Assembly (NCBI GenBank): GCA_020634015.1
Contig: JACKCN010000006.1
Coordinates: 186,001 to 250,000, forward strand
Direction: 5' to 3'
Length of the DNA stretch: 64,000 nt
Source of the DNA: Candidatus Delongbacteria bacterium
Lineage (GTDB): Bacteria; CAIWAD01
This document shows, piece by piece, positions 18,504-27,684 of this stretch (position 1 is the first letter of the stretch; each line of letters begins with the position of its first letter). The notes under the pieces were generated by a model. It saw only the letters and a list, made by a program, of their open reading frames with translations. It was not told the DNA's origin and made no database searches. The translations under genes were made by a program, and so were the position numbers.

Positions 18504-19241
18504 TCACAGCTCCTTGCCGATGGGCAGTTCCTGGATTCGGTAACTGGCGAAGCGGCGCTTGAGCCAGAAGATGCCCACCAGGTCGGCCAGCCCCACCCAG
18601 AGCCGGTTGTGCAGGCCGTACTTGGTGGTGCCCGCCGCCCGTTCGCGGTGATTCACGGGCGCTTCGCCGATGCGGAAGCCGTCCAGGGTGAAGAGCACGG
18701 GCAGAAAGCGGTGCATGCCTTTGAAGGGCGGCAGATTGCGCGCGCATTCGCGGCGGAACACGCGCAGCGAGCAGCCCACGTCGCGCACGGTATATCCGGT
18801 GACCGCATTGCGCGCGCCATTGGCCACCCGGCTCGAGAAGCGGCGGAATCCCGTATCACGACGGCGCTGGCGGTAGCCGTTGAGAGCATCCAGCCCACTG
18901 GATTCCAGTGTGGCCATCAGGCGCGGCAGATCGGCGGGATCGTTCTGGCGGTCGCCGTCGAGAGTCGCCAGCAGATCACCGTGCGCCGCGCGGAAACCCG
19001 CCAGCATGGCCGCACTCTGTCCGCTGTTGTGTGCCATGGCCAGCACCCGATGGCGCGGATCGGCGGCCGCCAGGGTCAGGGCCGCGGCGCGACTGCCATC
19101 GCTGCTGCCATCATCGATCCAGAGGCATTCCCAGTCACAGACGCCTTCCAGAGCGGCCCGGATCTCCTCGGCCAGCAGTGGGATGTTGTCCTCTTCGTCC
19201 TTCACCGGGACGATCACGCTCAGGCGGGGTCTGTCACTCAT
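18504..19241 (-). CDS. Glycosyltransferase family 2, polyprenyl-phosphate sugar transferase type
   Basis: 245 residues. LSVIVPVKDEEDNIPLLAEEI, WIDDGSSDGS and LDGDRQNDP (the DxD-type metal and nucleotide-sugar site) place it in GT2. VANGARNAVTGYTVRDVGCSLRVFRRE and AAGTTKYGLHNRLWVGLADLVGIFW are the conserved later blocks of the DPM1/ArnC-like group, which load a sugar on polyprenyl phosphate at the inner face of the membrane. The next protein upstream is an ArnT-like transferase that would use such a donor, so the two probably act in sequence. Start is one of two adjacent ATGs (19244 or 19241) overlapping the upstream gene by about 8-11 bases; GAGGAA spacing favours 19241. Confidence 0.9.
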   Translation of the reverse strand: MSDRPRLSVIVPVKDEEDNIPLLAEEIRAALEGVCDWECLWIDDGSSDGSRAAALTLAAADPRHRVLAMAHNSGQSAAMLAGFRAAHGDLLATLDGDRQNDPADLPRLMATLESSGLDALNGYRQRRRDTGFRRFSSRVANGARNAVTGYTVRDVGCSLRVFRRECARNLPPFKGMHRFLPVLFTLDGFRIGEAPVNHRERAAGTTKYGLHNRLWVGLADLVGIFWLKRRFASYRIQELPIGKEL

Positions 19242-20850
19242 CATCGTTCCTCGAGCTGGTCGTGTCCGGGGACTGGGGGCTCCAGCGCACCAGCCACCAG
19301 GTGCGCTGGCGACCGGGCAGCAGGGGGTCCTGGAACTCCTGGGCGTGAATCCGCTGCCAGCTTCCGGGCAGGGCGGGGGCATCCTTGGCCTGCATCAGCA
19401 ACCAGGCGCCCTCGGGGGCCGCCTCGCGCAGGGCCTCTTCGGTGGCAACCGGGCGTACGGGCCGGCGCAGCTGGAAACTGGCGGAGTAGCGGTCGTTCTT
19501 CCAGTTGAGCACGGGCAGGCCGGGCTCCGAACTGGCGGATACGCGCTGTCCGGCATCCAGATAGAAGGGGCCGGGGTTGCGGTAGGCGTCAATGGTCGGC
19601 AAGAGGGTCTGGCCGGCCAGGATGTAACACAGGGCCACGACCAGCGCGCCGTCGGGCAGCAGCCTTGCCGTACGCGCCGCGAACAGCGCCACACTCAGCA
19701 GCAGGATCGCCCAGGGCAGTGCCTGCAGGCCGTCGAGCCGCACAATGACCGCCATGAGGGCCAGCGGAACCAGCACCAGCACGGTGCGCGTGATCCAGAG
19801 GCCATGACGGCGCCAGCCCGCGACCAGCGACCAGGGGCCGCTGTCAGCCACCAGCAGAGCCACAACAGGGGCCAGTCCAAGAAGGTAGTGGGCGCGTTTG
19901 CTGCTGGCCAGGCTGAGGATCAGCAGTGGCAGCAGCAGGGCAGGCAGCAGGGCGCGCCAGGCATGTGTCCGTTGCTGGCGCAGGCGTTGCCCGGGCGGCC
20001 AGGCCACGGCCAGCAGGGGCAACCAGGGCAGAAAGACCACCAGATTGGGCAGGTAGTACCAGAAAGGTTCGCGGTGCACCGAGAAATCCGGATCGCTGAC
20101 CCGTGCCACACTTTCGCCCAGCCAGACATCCAGCGCACCGGGAACCCGCTGAGCGACCAACAGAAACCAGGGCAGCACCAGCAGCAGAGCGAACACCACC
20201 CAGAGCAGGAAATCGCGCCAGCTCAGCCGGGGAGTCGACCAGAATTCGCCGACGGCGAAGGCGGGCAGCAGGAAGATCCAGATCAGAGGACCCTTGACCA
20301 TGAATCCCCCACAGAGCGCCACGGCCAGCAGCATCCGGCGTGGCCACTGTCCTGAACGACTCTCGAGGCCCAGCCAGGCCCAGAGCCCCAGTGTGATCCA
20401 GAACAGCAACTGGGCTTCGGTTTCGGCCTGCTGACCCATTCCCAGCACCAGTGGAAGTGCAAGGAAGGCCGACGCGGCCCGCACTCCGTGTTCCAGCCCG
20501 CCCAGTCGGCGTCCGGCATCCGCCACCAGCAGCAGGGCCAGCAGGACACTGAGCATGGCGGGGACCCGCGCCGCCAGTTCGCTGATCCCGAAGACCCGCA
20601 TCGAGGCGGCCATGGTCCAGTAGGCCAGTGGTGGTTTGGTGATGAAGGGCTCGTCCAGCAAGGTGGGCACCAGCCAGCGATCGTGAGACACCAGCTCGCG
20701 CGCCACTTCGGCGCGCCGCGATTCACCGTGGGCACCCCAGAACCCCTTCTGTTGCAGGCCCGACATCAGCGCGGCCGCCATCAGCAAGAACAGGGCGAGT
20801 ACGCGCACAGGATAGCCTGGAGTGCTCAGGCGGCGCCAGTCAAGCTTCAT
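19234..20850 (-). CDS. ArnT-like integral membrane glycosyltransferase (GT39/PMT family)
   Basis: 538 residues with about 12 membrane helices. The N-terminal part GFWGAHGESRRAEVARELV and DRWLVPTLLDEPFITKPPLAYWTMAASM matches the first periplasmic loop of ArnT/PMT enzymes, where the acidic residues and the KPPL-W motif form the active site (in ArnT the sequence is DE.RYA...KPPL). Such enzymes move a sugar from a polyprenyl-phosphate carrier to lipid A or protein on the periplasmic side. Here Glu-Ser-Arg replaces Asp-Glu-x-Arg-Tyr-Ala, so the acceptor may differ. It overlaps its upstream LABN gene by 11 bases and its downstream GT2 by 8. Confidence 0.88.
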   Translation of the reverse strand: MKLDWRRLSTPGYPVRVLALFLLMAAALMSGLQQKGFWGAHGESRRAEVARELVSHDRWLVPTLLDEPFITKPPLAYWTMAASMRVFGISELAARVPAMLSVLLALLLVADAGRRLGGLEHGVRAASAFLALPLVLGMGQQAETEAQLLFWITLGLWAWLGLESRSGQWPRRMLLAVALCGGFMVKGPLIWIFLLPAFAVGEFWSTPRLSWRDFLLWVVFALLLVLPWFLLVAQRVPGALDVWLGESVARVSDPDFSVHREPFWYYLPNLVVFLPWLPLLAVAWPPGQRLRQQRTHAWRALLPALLLPLLILSLASSKRAHYLLGLAPVVALLVADSGPWSLVAGWRRHGLWITRTVLVLVPLALMAVIVRLDGLQALPWAILLLSVALFAARTARLLPDGALVVALCYILAGQTLLPTIDAYRNPGPFYLDAGQRVSASSEPGLPVLNWKNDRYSASFQLRRPVRPVATEEALREAAPEGAWLLMQAKDAPALPGSWQRIHAQEFQDPLLPGRQRTWWLVRWSPQSPDTTSSRNDDE

Positions 20851-21487
20851 CGGATTCCACCGGATCGTTGCCTGCCCGCTGCGCCAGCTGCAGGTTGCGC
20901 GTGTAGGCCAGCAGCCCGACCGCCTGACCCAGCAGGATCACGATGTCGTGGCGGGAAAGCGCATACACGGCGATCAGCAGCGAACCGATCAGCGAGATGG
21001 TCCAGAAGGAGGTTCCCAATTGGGTGCGTCCGTGTGTCTCGAGAGCATGCCACTGCAGCGGGAAGCGGCTCATGAACAGCCCCTGGCCCACCCATCCGGC
21101 CAGCCAGGCGGCGGTCAGCCAGAGATCGTGTGCCACTGGCGCCGAGTCGATCAGGGTCAGCGACAGCCCCAGGGCCAGCAGAAGTGCCAACAGAGGCAAG
21201 GCTCCGCGCAGCCCGGCGGGAAGCCGCGACCGCCCCCTGCGACGCATCACCTGAAGGTTGCGCAGATAGATCAGCAGGTTCAGGCTCTGCCCCGTGGCGA
21301 TCACCGGATCGTGGCGCAGATGGGCATAGGAGAGCAGGCAGATTCCGCCCACGGTGCTGAGCATCCAGTACCAGCCCGGGGTCACGGAACGGCCCCTGCG
21401 CTCGCTCTCGATCCACTGGAAGAAGGTGCGCAGGAAGTAGGCGCCCTGACCGGCGAAGCCGATCACCAGCACGATGGTGGATGTCAC
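20840..21487 (-). CDS. Double lipid A biosynthesis N-terminal domain (LABN) protein
   Basis: 215 residues. Two copies of the LABN domain: GFAGQGAYFLRTFFQWIESERRGRSVTPGWYWMLSTVGG...DPVIATGQSLNLLIYLRNLQ and GWVGQGLFMSRFPLQWHALETHGRTQLGTSFWTISLIGS...DIVILLGQAVGLLAYTRNLQ. Each is a three-helix membrane unit with Q-W and YxRNLQ marks. Single LABN domains occur beside or fused to polyprenyl-sugar transferases of lipid A modification; two in one chain mimic a dimer. First gene of the operon down to 17972. Start is uncertain: GTG at 21487 chosen because it begins the first helix; GTG at 21535 is also open. It ends overlapping the ArnT-like gene. Confidence 0.85.
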   Translation of the reverse strand: MTSTIVLVIGFAGQGAYFLRTFFQWIESERRGRSVTPGWYWMLSTVGGICLLSYAHLRHDPVIATGQSLNLLIYLRNLQVMRRRGRSRLPAGLRGALPLLALLLALGLSLTLIDSAPVAHDLWLTAAWLAGWVGQGLFMSRFPLQWHALETHGRTQLGTSFWTISLIGSLLIAVYALSRHDIVILLGQAVGLLAYTRNLQLAQRAGNDPVESDEA

Positions 21488-21683
21488 GGAATTGGAGTGT
21501 CCTGAAGTGGGGTGACCCGTTGCCCGGGAGGGCACGGAGCGGAACCATTTGCACCGACCAAGTCCTAAGTTATGCCTTCAATTGGAAAATGCCATCTCCG
21601 GCGGCCTCGATGGTCCGTGATACCCCCTCTGCCCGGACCCGGGATGCTCGCCGTTGCCAGCCATAATTCTGGAGCGGGAAACC

Positions 21684-22535
21684 GTGCCGATCCTTGTCCT
21701 GATACTCACCCTCTGTCTGGCCGGAGCGGGCCGGTCGGCGGGGTGGGTCGAACAGACCGGGCTGCCCGTGCTGGCCGCGCTGGAAGCCCATCCGGACTCG
21801 GGGCTGCTGGCTCTGGCACCCCTGCGGGACAAGCTGCTGCAGCTCTCGGCCAGCGGAGAACTCTGGCACAGCACAGGGGGCAGCGGGCGCGGCATGGGCT
21901 CATTCCGCGCGCCCGGCGACGTGGACGCCTCCCAGGGGCTGCAGATCCTGGTGGTGGACCGGGACAACCGCCGGTTGTGCCTGCTCAATCGCACGCTGCA
22001 GACTCTGGATGTGATCGCGCTGCCCCGCGAGGGAGACCGCGACTGCGACTGGCCCGATCTGCTGGCCAGCGGAGGGGCCGGGGTCCTGCTGGTGGCCAGC
22101 GCCGCACCACCGTGTGTGCGCCTCAGTGACGACCGCGGTTCTCATTGGAAGCCGCTTTTCGGATATGGCCGCAATGGCTCGGGTCTGGCCCGCATCGACG
22201 CGATGGCTCTGGACGGGCTGGATCTCTGGCTGCTTGAACGCCGGGCCACGGAAGGGCTGTTGGTCCGCGTTGGCATCGACGGCACTCGCGGCGAGGCCCG
22301 CAGTGTACCGGGCCTGCTCCTGATTCGTGCTGGCCGCGACGGCCCCGTACAATTGATCCGCGATGAGGCTGGACTGAAACTCCAGGAGTCCGGAGCCAGC
22401 ATTCGCCTGCCCAGGCTGCCCGAAGGAAGTCTTCCCCTGGACTTTCTGCATCTCGAGAACCAGGTCTGGATCAGCCGCGAAGGCGCTCCGGCGCTGCGCT
22501 GTACCCTGCCCTGGCAGGACTCCGGTACACCATGA
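21684..22535 (+). CDS. Secreted protein, beta-propeller-like
   Basis: 283 residues. A signal peptide (VPILVLILTLCLAGAGRSAG) precedes repeats of the kind LLALAPLRDKLLQLSASGELWHSTGG, GLQILVVDRDNRRLCLLNRTLQTLDVIAL and VLLVASAAPPCVRLSDDRG. These resemble NHL or other propeller blades, with the short hydrophobic-strand and polar-turn spacing. I do not recognise a family. It overlaps the next, very large gene by 4 bases, so it may be an accessory of that envelope system. GTG at 21684 is chosen because it starts the signal peptide and has GGAG upstream. Confidence 0.65.
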   Translation: MPILVLILTLCLAGAGRSAGWVEQTGLPVLAALEAHPDSGLLALAPLRDKLLQLSASGELWHSTGGSGRGMGSFRAPGDVDASQGLQILVVDRDNRRLCLLNRTLQTLDVIALPREGDRDCDWPDLLASGGAGVLLVASAAPPCVRLSDDRGSHWKPLFGYGRNGSGLARIDAMALDGLDLWLLERRATEGLLVRVGIDGTRGEARSVPGLLLIRAGRDGPVQLIRDEAGLKLQESGASIRLPRLPEGSLPLDFLHLENQVWISREGAPALRCTLPWQDSGTP

Positions 22536-25500
22536 AGTGTCTGTGGGCGGCGCTGCTGCTGGTTCTGCTGCTCGTGGGGTCGGGGCTGGCCCAGTCGGAG
22601 TCCTCGGCCGCTGACAGCCTTGGGATTCCCGGCCTGGATCTGCTGCTCGACCGCGAGTGGCTGGTCCAGGCCAGCCCGGAAATCCAATTGCCCGAGTTTC
22701 CCCTCGATCCCGCCTCCCTCGTGGTGCGCGCCGAAGGTCGTCGGCTGGAGCCCGGTGTGGACTATCTGCTGGAAGCCCACAGCGGCCGGATCCAGTTGCT
22801 GTCGTCGGGCGACCTGGGCAAGACCCTGCTGATCAACTGGCGCGTGATCCGGCTGTCCCTGCCGGCAACCGAAAGCCTGCACCCTGAGGGCAGTCTGCCC
22901 TGGGTGGGGCCGGAAGGAGTCGAGGAAGACAGCCTGGCCCCCGCGCTGGATCCACTGGACGGCGACGGCGAGAACACCCTGCGCTACAGCGGCAGTTTCC
23001 TGCGGGCGATCCGGGTCGGAGGCGGCTCGGGCGTGGGCATGGAATCCGGGCTGCGGCTTCAGGTCGAAGGCCAGTTGGGCCGCAATGTGGATGTGGAAGC
23101 TTTTCTCAGCGATCGCAGCACTCCACTGCTTCCCGAAGGCCGCAGTGAATCTCTCGAGGAGATCGACCGGATCCATGTCTCCGTGCGCAGCCCGCACTGG
23201 CACACGCTGATGGGCGACTTCGACCTCTCCCTCGCGGACAGGCATTATCTGGAGTACCAACGTACCGTGGATGGTCTGGAAGGCGGCTGGCGCGACCGGG
23301 ACAATCTGCTGCGGGCCTGGGGGGCGCTGGCCCGCGGGCGCACCCGCCGCCTGGAACTGGCCGGACAGGACGGTGTCCAGGGGCCCTGGCAGCTGCTCTC
23401 CGATCAGGGCCGCGACGACATTCTGGTGCTGGCGGGCAGCGAGCGGGTCTGGCTGGACGGACTGCCCGTGAGCCGCGGGGAAGACCGGGACTATACCATT
23501 GATTACAGTCTGGGCCAGCTTCACTTCACCGCGCGGCGCCCGATCACCGCGGATACACGGATCACGGTGGAGTACCAATACAGCGAGCGGGTCTACAACC
23601 GTCGTCTGCTGGGTCTTGAGGGGCAGGCCAGCCAGGGCAACTTCAGCGTCACGGTGGCCGCGGCCTCCGAACGGGACGACCCCGACAACCCGCTGGACCA
23701 GTTTCTGGGGGACGAGGATCGCCTGCTGCTGGCGCAGGCCGGCGATTCCCCCGAAGGTCGCCTGGGCAGTGGAGCGCGCCTGACCGACCCCGGCGACGGC
23801 AGTTACCGCAGACTCTCGGACGAAGGGCAATGGGGGCGCTACGAGTTCAATGAGGACCCGCCCGACAGCCTGGCCGCCGAGTACATCTGGGAGCTGCGGT
23901 TCACCGAACTGGGGCGGGACAGCCAGGGACAGTTTCTGGGGGACTACGAACGCCGTTTCACCACGGCCGGCCGCCCCTGGTGGAGTTTCGTGGGCGAGCG
24001 TGCGGGAGCCTGGGCACCTGTCGTGCCGCTGGCTGCGCCCCAGCAGCTGGACGTGGTGGATCTTGTGACACGCTGGCAGCCCGGAATCTTCCGGCTGGAA
24101 CTGGAGAGCGCCGTCTCACGCCAGGACCAGAACCTGTTCTCGGGCGAAGACGACCAGGACAATCTGGGCGGGGCACTGCGTCTGGGGCTGGGTCTGCAGG
24201 GGCGACGCGCGCTCGCGCTGGGCCGCGTACCACTGGGGCGCCCCCGGCTGAACGCCACCTTCGCCGGCGAACGCGCCGAGTTCCGCAGCTTCTCACCCAG
24301 CGACGAGATCGAGTTCGAGCGAACCTGGGGGCTGAGCCGGCAGGGCGCCGAGGATCTGCTGCGCCTGGATCTGGAGGCGGCCATCGAGCAGGGTGACAGT
24401 CTGGCCCAGCGTGCGCGTGTCTCCCTGCTGGATCGGGGAGATCTCACCAGCCGCATGCTCAGCCTGCGCAACCGTTTTTCCCCCTTGCGCCATACCCGCG
24501 TGGATCATGAGGGCAGCTGGCGCCGTCTGCGCGAAGGTTTGCGCCGTTCCGACTGGCAACGGGTGAGCGGTGGAGTGGAGCAGGATCTGGGCCCCAACAC
24601 CCTGCGTGCCGGTCTGGACAGCGAAACCAGCCGGGAACTGCCCGCAGCGGCCAGCGCCAGCGGCCTGCGTCACACCGAATGGCAACTGGCGGGCTGGCGC
24701 CCCCTGGGGGACTGGTTGACTCTGCGTCTGGACGGCAGCCGCCGCCTGCGCCAGACTCTGGAAGGAACCCCCGGATGGCAGGACCTGAGCACCACGGATA
24801 CCGGACGCCTGCGCATGCGACTCAACACGGGCAATGGTCTCGATGGCGAAACCGACTGGAGCCATCGCGAAACCCGCTGGGTGCGCGGAGATTCCGCCTC
24901 GACGGTCAGCGATCTGGCTCTGCTGGACCTGCGCCTGAGTGCTCGCGATGTGGAAGGCAGCCTGCTGTATCGGGCCGAAAACAGCCTGGTGCAGGACCGC
25001 ATCACCCAGTATGTCCAGGTGGACAGCCTGCAGGGCGATTACAGTCCGGACCCCTTCGAACCGGGGATCTTCGTGCCCGACCCGGACGGCTCCTGGGTGG
25101 CGCTGAGCTACGATACCGGCACTCGCCGCCGGGTGGCCGCGGTCAGCCTGGAAGGCAGTCTGCGTCTGACCCCGCCCGCGTTGCCCGGGGTGGCCAGTGA
25201 CACACACCTCGAACTGGAAGGACGGGGGCCGGTCTCCAGTCCCGCGCGGCTTTACACCCTGCAGCCGGGGACCGTGCTCGGGGACTCGATCCTCAGTGGT
25301 GCGATCCGCGTGCGCCAGGATCTTGAACTGGAAGATCGCGCCGACCGCACCTGGCGTCTGCGCTGGAACGAGGAACAGGAACTGGACCGCCGCCAGTTGC
25401 AGAACCCGTTGCGACGCACCCTGCGTGAATGGGGACTGCGCTGTCGCACGCGCACGGCCAGCACCACGCGCGTGCAGCTGGAAGGTCTGCGCCGGGCCCA

Positions 25501-25930
25501 GGCCACGCGCTACCTGAACACGGCCTCGGCCAACCGTGAGGTGCTGGCCTGGGCGCTGGAGGGCGAGATCACGCGGGATCTGCGCAAGGACCTGCAAGTG
25601 CGCACCACGGTGCGCGGCGAGCGCGGCCGCGAGGCGGTGCTGGATCTGCTGGCCACGACCCTGCGCGTCGATCCCCGGCTGGAGTGGCGGCGCGGAATCA
25701 AAGGGTCGCTGACTCTGGATTTCAGCTGGCAGCAGTGCTGGTCTGACGCGGAACGGATTCCCTACGAGCTGCTCAACGGAGCGCGCGTGGGACAGACCAT
25801 CCGGGCCGGCGCCGAGGCCCGCACGCGCATCGGGCGGGCCACCAGTTTCAGTCTCTCCTGGCACATGGACCGCCTGCCCGAGCGCCAGGCCGTACACAGT
25901 GGCCGGGCTCAGATCCAGAGTTTCTTCTGA
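22532..25930 (+). CDS. Large envelope protein with beta-strand repeats, partner of an Omp85 protein
   Basis: 1132 residues with a signal peptide (LWAALLLVLLLVGSGLAQ). Near 150-230 it reads LRYSGSFLRAIRVGGGSGVGMESGLRLQVEGQLGRNVDVEAFLSD..., EIDRIHVSVRSPHWHTLMGDFDLSL: repeated amphipathic strands and a GDF motif. I have the impression that FCB organisms have other large, uncharacterised outer-membrane proteins of this kind, but cannot confirm it here. Ig-like portions follow (DYTIDYSLGQLHFTARRPITADTRITVEYQYSE), then many Arg-rich alternating strands to the end (QIQSFF, terminal Phe), consistent with a large barrel. It is followed with a 1-base overlap by an Omp85 protein, suggesting a pair like TamB/TamA, but there is no visible TamB domain. 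Function unknown. Confidence 0.7.
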   Translation: MKCLWAALLLVLLLVGSGLAQSESSAADSLGIPGLDLLLDREWLVQASPEIQLPEFPLDPASLVVRAEGRRLEPGVDYLLEAHSGRIQLLSSGDLGKTLLINWRVIRLSLPATESLHPEGSLPWVGPEGVEEDSLAPALDPLDGDGENTLRYSGSFLRAIRVGGGSGVGMESGLRLQVEGQLGRNVDVEAFLSDRSTPLLPEGRSESLEEIDRIHVSVRSPHWHTLMGDFDLSLADRHYLEYQRTVDGLEGGWRDRDNLLRAWGALARGRTRRLELAGQDGVQGPWQLLSDQGRDDILVLAGSERVWLDGLPVSRGEDRDYTIDYSLGQLHFTARRPITADTRITVEYQYSERVYNRRLLGLEGQASQGNFSVTVAAASERDDPDNPLDQFLGDEDRLLLAQAGDSPEGRLGSGARLTDPGDGSYRRLSDEGQWGRYEFNEDPPDSLAAEYIWELRFTELGRDSQGQFLGDYERRFTTAGRPWWSFVGERAGAWAPVVPLAAPQQLDVVDLVTRWQPGIFRLELESAVSRQDQNLFSGEDDQDNLGGALRLGLGLQGRRALALGRVPLGRPRLNATFAGERAEFRSFSPSDEIEFERTWGLSRQGAEDLLRLDLEAAIEQGDSLAQRARVSLLDRGDLTSRMLSLRNRFSPLRHTRVDHEGSWRRLREGLRRSDWQRVSGGVEQDLGPNTLRAGLDSETSRELPAAASASGLRHTEWQLAGWRPLGDWLTLRLDGSRRLRQTLEGTPGWQDLSTTDTGRLRMRLNTGNGLDGETDWSHRETRWVRGDSASTVSDLALLDLRLSARDVEGSLLYRAENSLVQDRITQYVQVDSLQGDYSPDPFEPGIFVPDPDGSWVALSYDTGTRRRVAAVSLEGSLRLTPPALPGVASDTHLELEGRGPVSSPARLYTLQPGTVLGDSILSGAIRVRQDLELEDRADRTWRLRWNEEQELDRRQLQNPLRRTLREWGLRCRTRTASTTRVQLEGLRRAQATRYLNTASANREVLAWALEGEITRDLRKDLQVRTTVRGERGREAVLDLLATTLRVDPRLEWRRGIKGSLTLDFSWQQCWSDAERIPYELLNGARVGQTIRAGAEARTRIGRATSFSLSWHMDRLPERQAVHSGRAQIQSFF

Positions 25931-27684
25931 TGGGCGCGCGTCTCACGACCTGGGTCCTGCTGACCCTCTGCCTGCTGGGCCTGTCACGTGTGACTTGTGG
26001 CCAGATCGCGGTCCTGCCCGACAGCCTGGTGATCGCGCGGGAACTGCAGGTCGAAGGCAACCAGCAATTCAGTGTGGATGTCCTGCGGCAAGTGCTGGGC
26101 GCCGGTCAGACCGTCAGTCAGCGTCACTGGCAGGCCAGCCTGGACAGTCTGGCCAGGCTCTATGCCGACGCTGGTTTTCCCCAGCTGAGCCTGCGGGCTC
26201 CCGGGGCGCTGGGTGGAACGGTCGAACGGGTGCGCCTCGAGGAAGGTCCCGTGCTCGTGCTGGGCCGTGTGACGCTGAGCCCCGACAGTCTGCCGGATCT
26301 GGCCGGTCTGCGTTTGCTGCAGCCGGGCCGCCCCCTGCGCGCCGGTGTGCTCGACGATGCCTTCCTGACCATTCTGGAAGAACTCGAGAGTGATGGGCGT
26401 GCACTGGCCACGCTGGAGATCCGCCAGGCCGCCTTCTTCCCCCGGGATGACAGGCTGGAACTGGACCTTGATCTGGTGCTGGGCCGGCTGGAAACCATTC
26501 GTCCCCGAGCCGTGCGTTTCGTGGGTCTGAGCAACAGCCTGCCGCTGACTCTGGAGCGGCTGGGGCGGCTCAGGAGTGGCGAGGTCTGGTCGCCCAAACG
26601 CAACCGCCAGGCCCGGCTGCGTCTGCAACGCAGTGGTTGGTTCAGCTCTGTCACAGGACCGAGACTGGCGCGGGGGCCCGAGGGACATCTGCTGCTGGTG
26701 GAAGTGGAGGAGTTGCCCAGTTACCATTTCGAGGGTCTGGTGGGCCTCCTGCCCGGGCGCGAGAACGAATCCTCGCGGGTCAGCTTCCTGCTGGCTCTGG
26801 ACCTGGAGAATCTGCTGGGCACCGGGCGGAGGCTCAATCTCAAGGCGGCCCGCCCCGACGGTGTGTCACAGGAACTGCTCTTCCGCTATCGCGAACCCTT
26901 CGTGTTCGGACTGCCCCTGGGTCTGGGCGGACAGGTGATCCAGCAGATCCAGGACAGCACCTGGCTCAGCCGCAGCGGCTCGCTGGAAGCCGACTGGGAA
27001 CTGGTGCCCGGGCTGGAAGGCGGTGCCTCGCTGGCCCTGCGCGAAATCCTGCCCGACTCGCTCAATGGCTGGGTGACTCTGGGCATGGATCACAGCAGCG
27101 CCGTGGTGGCCGGCGGCTGGCTGGAAGCGGACTTTCGCGATGACGCGCTCAATCCCACGCGGGGCTGGCGTGCGGGGCTGCGCACCGAGAGTGTGTCGCG
27201 CAAGGCCCTGACCTTCCGGGGGCTGGCCGCTCGTGGAGAAGACGAGGTCTTCTGGCGCCAGCAGAGTGATTTCCAGTTCTACCTGCGCCCGCCCGGGGGC
27301 TCGAGTGGGCTGGGGCGTCTGGTGTTCTCGCTGCGACTGGCGGCTGGCAGATTGTCGCGTGCGGACCTGCAGCTCGAAGAGCGCTTCGCTCTGGGCGGAG
27401 CCGCCGGTCCACGAGGGTACCGCGAAAACCAGTTCCGGGCCAGCACCTGGGGGTTGGGGCAGGGCGAGCTGCGCTGGCGCCTGGGGCGGGCCAGCCGGAC
27501 CTATCTGTTCTGGGACTGGGCACGCATGGAAGCGGGCACGGATCCGGCCTTCACGCGGCAGGGCAAGGGTGCGGGCATCCGCCTGCCGATCCCGCAGGGA
27601 GTGCTGGCCGTGGAGTACGCTTTGGGCGAAGGCCTGGGGCTGCGTGAGGGATTGATTCACGTGAAATTGAGCAGCCGCTTCTGA
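25930..27684 (+). CDS. Omp85 family outer-membrane protein, TamA/BamA-like
   Basis: 584 residues. Signal peptide, then POTRA-like units: ARELQVEGNQQFSVDVLRQVLGAGQTVSQRHWQASLDSLARLYADAGFPQ, and FVGLSNSLPLTLERLGRLRSGEVWSPKRNRQARLRLQRSGWFSSV. The barrel carries the family signature LGGAAGPRGYRENQF (the loop-6 RGY motif) and ends KLSSRF with terminal Phe. Omp85 proteins insert or move other proteins at the outer membrane. It is shorter than the BamA at 34538, with fewer POTRA units, which fits a TamA-like paralogue. Fully overlapped with the large envelope gene before it (1 base) and the prenyltransferase after it. Confidence 0.88.
   Translation: MGARLTTWVLLTLCLLGLSRVTCGQIAVLPDSLVIARELQVEGNQQFSVDVLRQVLGAGQTVSQRHWQASLDSLARLYADAGFPQLSLRAPGALGGTVERVRLEEGPVLVLGRVTLSPDSLPDLAGLRLLQPGRPLRAGVLDDAFLTILEELESDGRALATLEIRQAAFFPRDDRLELDLDLVLGRLETIRPRAVRFVGLSNSLPLTLERLGRLRSGEVWSPKRNRQARLRLQRSGWFSSVTGPRLARGPEGHLLLVEVEELPSYHFEGLVGLLPGRENESSRVSFLLALDLENLLGTGRRLNLKAARPDGVSQELLFRYREPFVFGLPLGLGGQVIQQIQDSTWLSRSGSLEADWELVPGLEGGASLALREILPDSLNGWVTLGMDHSSAVVAGGWLEADFRDDALNPTRGWRAGLRTESVSRKALTFRGLAARGEDEVFWRQQSDFQFYLRPPGGSSGLGRLVFSLRLAAGRLSRADLQLEERFALGGAAGPRGYRENQFRASTWGLGQGELRWRLGRASRTYLFWDWARMEAGTDPAFTRQGKGAGIRLPIPQGVLAVEYALGEGLGLREGLIHVKLSSRF

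Noticed and set aside
24293..25897. 534-residue minus-strand frame opposite the large envelope gene
   Set aside because: Antisense shadow; the plus frame has signal peptide, strand pattern and overlapping operon junctions.
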